The notes beneath the pieces are model-generated. The model was given only the letters and a program-made list of their open reading frames with translations. It had not been told where the DNA came from and searched no databases. The position numbers and the translations under genes are program-made. Positions 8,442-15,475 of a DNA stretch of 64,000 nt are shown in pieces. Position 1 is the first letter of the stretch; each line of letters begins with the position of its first letter. Origin of the DNA: UBA6115 sp040776985 (lineage in GTDB: Bacteria > Bacillota > Clostridia > Christensenellales > Aristaeellaceae); NCBI GenBank assembly GCA_040776985.1, contig JAXGZL010000002.1, positions 558,001-622,000 on the forward strand, written 5' to 3'.

Positions 8442-9373
8442 GATGCCTGCTCCATGCTGGATACCCGGAGGAAGATCTCCTCCAGGGAGTTGTCCAGGGG
8501 GCTAAGTTCCAGAATCGGTGCGCACAGCCCGCTTAACAGCTTGAACAATGCATGCTGGAATGCGACGCCCTGCTCTGCCTCCACGATGCAGGAGGTTGTG
8601 TCCCTGGCCTGTTTGGACAGCATTTCCACCCGGCGCACGCCCGGCAGTTGACGCAGGGGCGGCAGGATCAGGGAAGGGGAGGCATCCACCACCAGGCGGA
8701 AACGGGGGGACTGCATCTCCTCCCGGGACACCTTCTGGTCCAGCACCAGGGCGCCACCTGCAATCACCAGCACCCGGTCGCAGACCGCCTGTACCTCGCT
8801 TAACAGATGGGAGGAGAGGATGATGGCATGGTTTTTGGCCAGCTTTCTGATCAGCTTCCTGAAGGCATGGGACTGCACCGGGTCAAAGCCCGCGGTGGGC
8901 TCGTCCATCAGCAGCACCTCAGGACTGCCGCACAGCGCCTGGGCCAGGCCCAGACGCTGACGATAGCCCTTGCTCAGGGTGCCGGACAGCTGATCCTTTA
9001 CCTGCACCAGGTCAGTCAGCTTAAGAATATCCTGAATATGGGCATCACGGTCCTGGTGATGAACCTGCTTGATTTCGCAGCAGAAGCGCAGGTACTCCTG
9101 CGCCGTCATCTCAGGGTACAGCGGGATCACTTCAGGCAGATAGCCCACATGACGCTTTGCTTCCTGCGGATTTTTAACAAGGTCTTTGCCCAACACCTTG
9201 ACCGTGCCGAAACTGGGGGCCAGATAGCCTGACAGCACATGCAGCGCCGTGGTTTTCCCGGCGCCGTTTTGCCCTAAAAGGCCCACAACCTCGCCCTTTG
9301 ACACCGTGAAGGACAGGTCCTTCACAGCCTCAAAGGCGCCGTATCGCCTTGTGATGTGTTCTGCCTGAATCAA
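8438..9373 (-). CDS. ABC transporter ATPase (GldA/CcmA-like)
   Basis: Nucleotide-binding subunit of the exporter encoded by the next three genes. It has Walker A GQNGAGKTT, a Q-loop region, signature LSKGYRQRLGLAQAL, Walker B VLLMDEPTAGFDP and the H-loop ILSSH, followed by a C-terminal domain of about 85 residues. I choose a TTG start giving 311 residues: it has GGAGGT six bases upstream and begins directly with the conserved IQAEHITRRYG. In-frame ATG codons further upstream overlap the likely -10 box. It is the first gene of the operon. Confidence 0.92.
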   Translation of the reverse strand: MIQAEHITRRYGAFEAVKDLSFTVSKGEVVGLLGQNGAGKTTALHVLSGYLAPSFGTVKVLGKDLVKNPQEAKRHVGYLPEVIPLYPEMTAQEYLRFCCEIKQVHHQDRDAHIQDILKLTDLVQVKDQLSGTLSKGYRQRLGLAQALCGSPEVLLMDEPTAGFDPVQSHAFRKLIRKLAKNHAIILSSHLLSEVQAVCDRVLVIAGGALVLDQKVSREEMQSPRFRLVVDASPSLILPPLRQLPGVRRVEMLSKQARDTTSCIVEAEQGVAFQHALFKLLSGLCAPILELSPLDNSLEEIFLRVSSMEQAS

Positions 9374-9398
9374 TCCCGCACCTCCATCATACAGGCGC

Positions 9399-9404
9399 AT
9401 TATA
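9399..9404 (-). promoter_or_regulatory. Probable -10 box (TATAAT) for the ABC exporter operon
   Basis: On the minus strand the sequence reads TATAAT, about 26 bases before the chosen TTG start of the ATPase gene. No good -35 hexamer is visible at 16-18 bases, so the promoter may be weak or activator-dependent. The box overlaps an in-frame upstream ATG, which argues against that ATG as the start. Confidence 0.5.
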
Positions 9405-9459
9405 GCATGCGGGTATTGACAGATAGTGAATAAAGTGTAAAGGCTGGCGCCCTGCCGCA

Positions 9460-9488
9460 TTGTCCGAAAACACAAAACATGCTAAGAT
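9460..9488 (+). promoter_or_regulatory. Sigma-A type promoter for the small membrane protein gene
   Basis: TTGTCC and TAAGAT separated by 17 bases, with the -10 box 30 bases before the downstream ATG. Fits a vegetative promoter. It lies back to back with the minus-strand promoter of the ABC operon. Confidence 0.6.
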
Positions 9489-9518
9489 GGGGCTGAAAAA
9501 GACAGTTGACGGGGGAGT

Positions 9519-10001
9519 ATGAACAGTTACCGATATCAGCAAAAACCCACCATGACCCAGTATGGCACCAAAATGCAGCGGCGCGTGCTGTTTGGGCTGA
9601 CGCTGGCGCTGTTGATTGGCGTTGTGGCGCTTTCCATCTGGGGTTTTAACCAGGCCGCCACCATCAACCGAACCAAGGCCCAGCTGGAGCGCCGCATCAA
9701 CAGCGCCCTGATGGACGCCATCGACCAGGTGAGCCGGCTGACAGGAGGCGTTCAGTCCAACACCGGCAGCAAGCTGGCCCTGGTCCGTCAGTATATTTTC
9801 AGCATTGATCAGATGAACAACGTGGCCATCGCAGTGTTTGGGGAAGGCGGCCGCATTGTGCCGGCGGAGGCGATTACCGCCCTGTATCATGACATTGACG
9901 TGTACGAAACCACCATTCAGACGGCAACGTCAAGCACTTTGGAAATCAGAACAACCACCCTCACCCATCTGACGGCCTTGCAGAAGATTATAGCGGAATA
10001 A
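9519..10001 (+). CDS. Hypothetical small membrane protein
   Basis: A 160-residue protein of unknown function. After a polar N-terminus it has one membrane helix (about residues 29-49, VLFGLTLALLIGVVALSIWGF). A mostly helical outer region rich in Gln, Thr and Ser follows, beginning with AATINRTKAQLERRINSALM, which could form a coiled coil. It stands alone between two minus-strand operons and has its own promoter. GGGGGAG ends only one base before the ATG, an unusually short spacing, so a later start such as the methionine at residue 12 is possible. No homologue is recognised. Confidence 0.65.
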   Translation: MNSYRYQQKPTMTQYGTKMQRRVLFGLTLALLIGVVALSIWGFNQAATINRTKAQLERRINSALMDAIDQVSRLTGGVQSNTGSKLALVRQYIFSIDQMNNVAIAVFGEGGRIVPAEAITALYHDIDVYETTIQTATSSTLEIRTTTLTHLTALQKIIAE

Positions 10002-10013
10002 ATCAGACCTGAC

Positions 10014-10862
10014 TTATGATGGGATGCTTCTGGTGCAGAAGGAAGTGTCCCATTTATGTTTGAGGAAATCGTGCACTTGCCGCGCTTTTTCCTCACTCTC
10101 AAACACCCCGTAGACCAGAGAGCCGGCGCCTGACATCTGGGCAAAAGCGGCGCCAACAGATACCAGGTCAGCAATGGCGAGCTTGATATCAGGACAAAGG
10201 CTGATGGCGGCATCCTGCAGCTGGTTGCCGGCAAAGCGCTGAAGAATGCTAAGTTCCCGATTGGCCAGCGCCTGGATCATCCTGTCAATATCCGCAGGAT
10301 GGGTGGAAGGAAGGCCTTTACGCTGTTGAAAAACCGCTTTGGTTGACAAAGAGAGAGGTGGCTTCAGAAGTACCAGATGAAGCTCTGAGCCTTTGCCCAA
10401 ACCTGTTATCTCCTCCCCGATGCCGCCCACCCGGGCAAAGCCGCCCGCCAGGCAATAGGGCACATCAGCCCCCAAGGATTTGCCAAGTTCCCTGAGTGCC
10501 TTAAGCGAAAGATCAAGCCCCCAAAGCCTGTTTAGCCCCAGCAACACGGCGGCTGCGTCCGCGCTGCCGCCGCCCAGGCCAGCGCCGGCAGGGATGCGTT
10601 TATGTACGCGGATATGAACGCCCTGCGAAATTCTGGAATGCTCTTTCAGCAGCATGGCCGCCTTCCAGGCCAGGTTGTCCTGGTTCGCTGGTATATTGTC
10701 CATCCCGGTGACGCTGAGGTGAATGCCCTCGGCCAGGTTTAAACGCACATCATCAGCCAGCGCCAGCCGCTGGTTCAGCATATCCAGCAGGTGGTAGCCG
10801 TCCGGCTTTTGCCCCAGCACATTCAGCGCCCAGTTGATTTTGGCGCGGGCTTTAATCAGCAT
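10014..10862 (-). CDS. ispE: 4-diphosphocytidyl-2-C-methyl-D-erythritol kinase
   Basis: IspE phosphorylates CDP-methylerythritol in the MEP route to isoprenoids. The 282-residue protein opens with the family start MLIKARAKINWALNVLG and has the GHMP-kinase ATP loop PAGAGLGGGSADAAAVL, plus the C-terminal MSGAGSLVYGVF motif. A longer in-frame reading upstream lies inside the histidine kinase gene and has no IspE-like sequence, so this ATG is preferred. It overlaps the end of the kinase gene by 11 bases and is the last gene of that operon. Confidence 0.96.
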   Translation of the reverse strand: MLIKARAKINWALNVLGQKPDGYHLLDMLNQRLALADDVRLNLAEGIHLSVTGMDNIPANQDNLAWKAAMLLKEHSRISQGVHIRVHKRIPAGAGLGGGSADAAAVLLGLNRLWGLDLSLKALRELGKSLGADVPYCLAGGFARVGGIGEEITGLGKGSELHLVLLKPPLSLSTKAVFQQRKGLPSTHPADIDRMIQALANRELSILQRFAGNQLQDAAISLCPDIKLAIADLVSVGAAFAQMSGAGSLVYGVFESEEKARQVHDFLKHKWDTSFCTRSIPS

Positions 10863-12321
10863 GGCGTTTGGGGGCATCCCCGGATGCCAGGGTGAACTCA
10901 AAGGCGGCGCCCTGCACGCTGTCAACCATCTGGATGGTTTCACCGTGCCGGTCCATGATGGACTTGCAGATGGCAAGGCCCAGCCCGCTGCCATCGCCTG
11001 AGGCGTGGGCATGGTCTGACTTATAGAAACGCTCGAACAAACGCCCCTTCTCCTCGGGCAAGACGCCGATGCCGTTGTCAATCACCGTCACCGTCACCTT
11101 TTGCGCGCCGTGCCGTCGGACTTTCACGCGGATCTCCCCGCCGGAGGGGGTAAATTTGATGGCGTTGTCCAGCAGGTTGATCAGCACCTGCTCAATCTGA
11201 TCCCGGGCTGCTTTCACAAACTGGCTGTCCGTCTCAAAATCGGTGATCACTTCCAGGCTTTTTGCCTCAATCTGGGGCAATTTGCTGATCACCACCAGCC
11301 TGACCAGCTCACACACATCAAAATCTGTCATCACCAGGGGGGATTCCGGGCTTTCCGCGTGGGACAGCTTGAAAAGCCCCGCGATCAGGGTGTTGAGCCG
11401 CTTGGTTTCAGACAACACGATTTCAAGGTAGGGTTTGGCGTCCTCCTGGGAGATGGTGCCGTCAGAGATGCCCTGGATAAAGCCCTGGATGTTGGTCATG
11501 GGGGAGCGCAGCTCGTGGGAGAGGTTGGCGATAAAGTCCCTCCGGGTGCGCTCGGTGTTCTGAATCTGACGGGACATATGGTTGAAGGACACCGCCAGGT
11601 CCTGCAGTTCCCGGGCCCCTGTTTCAGAGATTTGGGGCACTGGCTGCCCCTTGGCCATGGAGGCGGCGTGAAGGGCGATCTCCTGCAGGGGGCGCACCAA
11701 ACGCCGGGTGAAAAAATAGGTGATGACCGCCGCGATGATGACGGCAACCAGGGAGGCCAGGGCGGCGTTTTGCCAAATGCCCTCGTAGGATTCCCGGATA
11801 TACTGTCCGGCGGTCTGGATATAGACCGCGCCTAAAACCCGGTCCTCCTGCTTCCAGGGCACAGCCACGGTGAACATGGTGCCCTGGGGGCCATCGGTTT
11901 GCCGCATCACTTCCTGCCCGCCCATCACCTGAAGGATGGTCTCCACAATGGTGTTGGCGTCAAAGTTGGCGGAAAGCTCCTTGTTCTCGTTAAGAACGGA
12001 GGAGAAATAGGAGGTTACCTGGCCATTGCGGTCCACCACCAGGGCATAGGCGCCATAGTCGTGGTAGACTTCACGGAGCTTGCGCAGCATCATTTCCCGG
12101 GTGGAGGGGGTGCCGGCCGTAAGCCAGGCGCTGAGCCCCTGGGGCTGGGGAATGGCAGCCAGATAGGCCAAGTCATAGGCCTGGCTTTTTAAGGTCTGAA
12201 TGCGGCTGGCGATTTGCGCGTCCCTGGCGCTGATGCCAAAAACACCCAGCATCAACAGCACACAGATCAATATCACTGTGATAAACAGGCTGATCAGCTT
12301 GCCAAAAATGCCCCGGATCAA
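10852..12321 (-). CDS. Two-component sensor histidine kinase
   Basis: A 489-residue PhoR/ResE-type kinase. Two membrane helices (about 8-30 and 188-206) bracket an extracytoplasmic sensor region. Then come a HAMP linker, the dimerisation helix with the phospho-accepting His269 (LSHELRSPMTN) and a complete ATPase domain: N box LLDNAIKFTPSGG, G1 DNGIGV, F box RFYKSDHA, G2 GSGLGLAICKSI. The signal sensed is not evident. It starts at TTG overlapping the regulator stop (TTGA), so the pair is cotranslated. ispE follows in the same transcript, an unusual companion for a sensor kinase. Confidence 0.94.
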   Translation of the reverse strand: MIRGIFGKLISLFITVILICVLLMLGVFGISARDAQIASRIQTLKSQAYDLAYLAAIPQPQGLSAWLTAGTPSTREMMLRKLREVYHDYGAYALVVDRNGQVTSYFSSVLNENKELSANFDANTIVETILQVMGGQEVMRQTDGPQGTMFTVAVPWKQEDRVLGAVYIQTAGQYIRESYEGIWQNAALASLVAVIIAAVITYFFTRRLVRPLQEIALHAASMAKGQPVPQISETGARELQDLAVSFNHMSRQIQNTERTRRDFIANLSHELRSPMTNIQGFIQGISDGTISQEDAKPYLEIVLSETKRLNTLIAGLFKLSHAESPESPLVMTDFDVCELVRLVVISKLPQIEAKSLEVITDFETDSQFVKAARDQIEQVLINLLDNAIKFTPSGGEIRVKVRRHGAQKVTVTVIDNGIGVLPEEKGRLFERFYKSDHAHASGDGSGLGLAICKSIMDRHGETIQMVDSVQGAAFEFTLASGDAPKRHAD

Positions 12322-13007
12322 GCCTGCTTCACCTCGAATTTATAGCCCACGGACCAGATGGTGCGGATAAGCCAGCCAAAGCGCTCGCTGTCCTGCAGCT
12401 TTTCCCGCAGGCGCTTCACATGCACGTCCACTGTGCGGCTGTCCCCGAAGTAATCAAAGCCCCAGACCTTTTCCAGCAGCTGTTCCCGGGTGAAGACATG
12501 GTTTTGATGCTTGGCCAGAAAGTGCAGCAACTCCAGCTCCTTGGGGGGCATCTGGATGGGCTGTCCGTCATAAATCACCTCATAGCTGGTGAGGTTGATG
12601 GAAAGCCCGGGGAAGCTGAGGCTCTTGTCGCCTTGCTCCTCCGGCGCCCCACGCCGGAGCACGGCCTTCACCCTGGCCAGCAGTTCCTTTGGCTCAAAGG
12701 GCTTGGTGATATAGTCATCTGCCCCCAATTCCAGGCCCAGCACCTTGTCAATGGTTTCATCCTTGGCGCTGAGCATGATGATGGGCACCTTGCTCTGCAG
12801 GCGGATGGCCTTGCACACCTGCCATCCATCCATCCCCGGCAGCATGATATCCAGCAGAATCAGCGCGGGGGAGAGCTTCTTCAGCTGCGCCAGGGCATCA
12901 TCCCCCCGGGCGCTGTGCACCACCTCATAGCCGTCCTTTTCCAGATACAGCTTGACCAGTTTGGCAATGTTGATGTCATCATCCACGACCAGGATCAGTT
13001 GTTTCAT
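12318..13007 (-). CDS. OmpR/PhoB-family response regulator
   Basis: DNA-binding partner of the kinase downstream. The receiver domain has the acidic pocket DDD (residues 9-11), phospho-acceptor Asp53 (LLDIMLPGMDG), a conserved Thr/Ser region in MLSAKDE and Lys in YITKPFEP. A winged-helix effector domain follows (TREQLLEKVWGF, SRTVDVHVKRLREKL). I chose the ATG six codons inside the longest frame, since it begins at the canonical MKQLILVVDDD and has GGGGTG upstream. Target genes are unknown. Total length of about 229 residues is normal. Confidence 0.95.
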   Translation of the reverse strand: MKQLILVVDDDINIAKLVKLYLEKDGYEVVHSARGDDALAQLKKLSPALILLDIMLPGMDGWQVCKAIRLQSKVPIIMLSAKDETIDKVLGLELGADDYITKPFEPKELLARVKAVLRRGAPEEQGDKSLSFPGLSINLTSYEVIYDGQPIQMPPKELELLHFLAKHQNHVFTREQLLEKVWGFDYFGDSRTVDVHVKRLREKLQDSERFGWLIRTIWSVGYKFEVKQA

Positions 13008-13039
13008 GGCGTTCACCCCGTTCATAAAGCTTCACAGAC

Positions 13040-13062
13040 AGTATACATGGAATAAAAGGGCT
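13040..13062 (-). promoter_or_regulatory. Candidate promoter of the two-component operon
   Basis: On the minus strand a good -10 box TATACT precedes the regulator gene by about 33 bases. The matching -35 hexamer at 17 bases (around CCGTCA) is poor. It lies in the 99-base gap after mutS2, which otherwise shows no feature. Confidence 0.4.
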
Positions 13063-13106
13063 TGACGGGTCAGATGTTGAATGATCTGTAAATCTTTTGC
13101 CCCTTG

Positions 13107-15455
13107 TTACTTCAAGGTCACCACAGTGACCCCTGCCTCCCCTTCGCCATAGCGCCCGGAACGGTGCCCGGACAGCAGGGGATGGCGGTTCAAGTGGCTG
13201 CGCAGCCCGCTGCGCAGGGTGCCGGTGCCCTTGCCGTGGATGATGGACACCTCGTGGTAGCCCGCCAGCACCGCATTGTCCAGGTAATTGTCCACCTCTG
13301 AAATGGCTTCATCCAGCGCCATACCCCTTACGTCACATTCCATTTTGACGCTGCGCTGACTGGCGCCGGTTGAGGCGCGCACCACGGTCTTTTTTTTCTC
13401 CTTCTGCCGGGGCGCTGGCAGCAGCTGGTCGGTTGACACCCGCATTTTGACGGCGCCAGCCTGCACCTGCACCTCGCCCTTGGCATCCGGCAGAGAAAGC
13501 AGGGTGGCGGGGGCGCGGTTCATGCCCAGCAGCACCTGCATGCCGATTTCCAGGTCCTCTTCATTCAGGCTCTCGCCCCGCTCCAGCCCCGGGATCGTGT
13601 CAATCAACTCGTCCTCAGCGTCCCGCATCCGCTTTCTGAGCCGGTTGATGGCAGCGGGATCGTTGGCCTTCATCGCCTTCAATTCTTCCAGCACCGCGGC
13701 GCTTTCCCGCTTTGCCTTTTCCAGGATGCGCTTTGCCTCGTCCCTTGCCTTCTGTCTGGCCAGCTGACGCTCCTGGCTGATTTCCAGATATTTCTTCTCT
13801 GTTTCCCGCCGCATGCGCTGGATTTCTTCCTGGGCTTCCTCTGCCAGGCGGCGCTCTTTTTCCGCTGCCTGGCGGTGAACCTCGGCGTTGGCGATGATGT
13901 CCTCAAACTTGACCGCTTCATGGCTCAGCAGCTTTTGCGCAGCGGCGATCAGGCGGTCGCTCAGCCCCAGGCGTTTTGAGATCTCAAAGGCGTTGGACTT
14001 GCCGGGGACGCCGATCAGCAGCCGGTAGGTGGGGCTGAGGGTGGACACATCAAACTCCACGCTGGCGTTTTGCACCCCGGGGGTGGAGAGGGCATAGGCC
14101 TTCAACTCGCTGTAATGGGTGGTGGCGATGGTGCGGATCTGAAGCGCTCTCATCTGCTCCAAAATCGCCTGGGCCAGTGCCGCGCCCTCAGTGGGGTCGG
14201 TTCCTGCGCCCAGTTCATCAAACAGCACCAGGTCCCGCTTGTCCGCCTCCAGCAGGATGGAGACGATATTGGTCATATGGGAGGAAAAGGTGGACAGGGA
14301 CTGCTCAATGCTCTGCTCATCCCCGATGTCAGCAAACACCTGGTCAAACACCGCGATCTCAGTGCCCAGTTTGCCCGGCACATGCAGGCCGGACAGCGCC
14401 ATCAGGCTGATCAGGCCCACGGTTTTCAGCGTCACCGTTTTGCCGCCTGTGTTGGGCCCGGTGATAATGAGGGTGGTGAAGTCATCCCCCACATACAGAT
14501 CACAGGGCACCACCACATCCCTTGGAATCAGCGGATGACGCACCTGGACAAAGCGGATAAAGCCCCGGTCATTCAGCTTTGGCTTGATGGCGTTCATTTC
14601 CCTGGCAAAGGCGGCTTTGGTAAAACGGAAGTCCATCTCTGTCAGAATGTCCAGGTTGGACAGCAGGTCGTTTGAGACCTCCGCCACCTGGGCTGAGAAC
14701 TGGGCCAGGATGCGCTCAATCTCAAGCCTTTCCTTGATCTCCCATTCCTTAAGCTCGTTACCCGCCTCCACCACGGCCATGGGCTCGATATACAGCGTGG
14801 CGCCGGAGGAGGACTGGTCATGCACCAGGCCGGGCACCATCTGGCGGTACTCCTGCCGGACCGGCAGCACATAGCGGCTGCCCCGCATAGTGATTAGGGT
14901 GTCCTGTAGGTATTTGGAGGTGTTGGGGCTGTGCACCATGGACTGCAGCTTGTCCCGCACCTTTTCATTGCACTGCCGGATATGCCGTCGGATGTCCGCC
15001 AACTGGGGGCTGGCATTGTCTGCGATTTCTTCTTCGGAGATGATGGCGCTAGAAATATCCTTTTCCAGACGGCGATGGGGGACCAGACGGGTTGCCAGCG
15101 CGCTGAGCCTTGGGCTGCGTTCCAACTCATCCGATGCCAAGGCCTTGTGGGCGGCGTTTGCAGCCCGCAGGGATTCCGCAATGTCTATCAGCCCCCGGGG
15201 GGAGAGGGTGGCCCCCTTTTCCGACAGGCTGACCTGGTTTGAAACATCCTTGAAGGGGATCAGCGGGTGATCCCCCCGGTAGGTTAATACCCGCAGCGCT
15301 TCCTCTGTTTCCAGCTGCCTGCGCTCAACCTCCTGCAGTTTTGAGGAAGGCAGCAAGTCCAGACAGCGGGCCTCTCCCAAGGGGGTGAGGGCATAGCTTG
15401 CCAGCATGTCCTTTATTTTATTGAATTCCAGGGTGCGCAGGGATTTTGCGTTCAT
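13107..15455 (-). CDS. mutS2: Endonuclease MutS2 (RqcU-type ribosome rescue/recombination factor)
   Basis: A 782-residue MutS2. The family lacks the mismatch-recognition domain of MutS and has been linked both to suppression of recombination and to splitting of collided ribosomes. Visible parts are an N-terminal helical core, the ABC-type ATPase with Walker A GPNTGGKTVTLKT (about residue 332) and Walker B LVLFDELGAGTDP, a long charged coiled coil (about 515-620), a KOW-like segment and a C-terminal Smr domain (CDVRGM, IIHGKGTGTLR). AGGAG lies seven bases before the ATG. It is the last gene of a cyclophilin-zapA-U32-mutS2 operon. Confidence 0.96.
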   Translation of the reverse strand: MNAKSLRTLEFNKIKDMLASYALTPLGEARCLDLLPSSKLQEVERRQLETEEALRVLTYRGDHPLIPFKDVSNQVSLSEKGATLSPRGLIDIAESLRAANAAHKALASDELERSPRLSALATRLVPHRRLEKDISSAIISEEEIADNASPQLADIRRHIRQCNEKVRDKLQSMVHSPNTSKYLQDTLITMRGSRYVLPVRQEYRQMVPGLVHDQSSSGATLYIEPMAVVEAGNELKEWEIKERLEIERILAQFSAQVAEVSNDLLSNLDILTEMDFRFTKAAFAREMNAIKPKLNDRGFIRFVQVRHPLIPRDVVVPCDLYVGDDFTTLIITGPNTGGKTVTLKTVGLISLMALSGLHVPGKLGTEIAVFDQVFADIGDEQSIEQSLSTFSSHMTNIVSILLEADKRDLVLFDELGAGTDPTEGAALAQAILEQMRALQIRTIATTHYSELKAYALSTPGVQNASVEFDVSTLSPTYRLLIGVPGKSNAFEISKRLGLSDRLIAAAQKLLSHEAVKFEDIIANAEVHRQAAEKERRLAEEAQEEIQRMRRETEKKYLEISQERQLARQKARDEAKRILEKAKRESAAVLEELKAMKANDPAAINRLRKRMRDAEDELIDTIPGLERGESLNEEDLEIGMQVLLGMNRAPATLLSLPDAKGEVQVQAGAVKMRVSTDQLLPAPRQKEKKKTVVRASTGASQRSVKMECDVRGMALDEAISEVDNYLDNAVLAGYHEVSIIHGKGTGTLRSGLRSHLNRHPLLSGHRSGRYGEGEAGVTVVTLK

Positions 15456-15475
15456 GTTGAACTCCTGTTGGGTTT

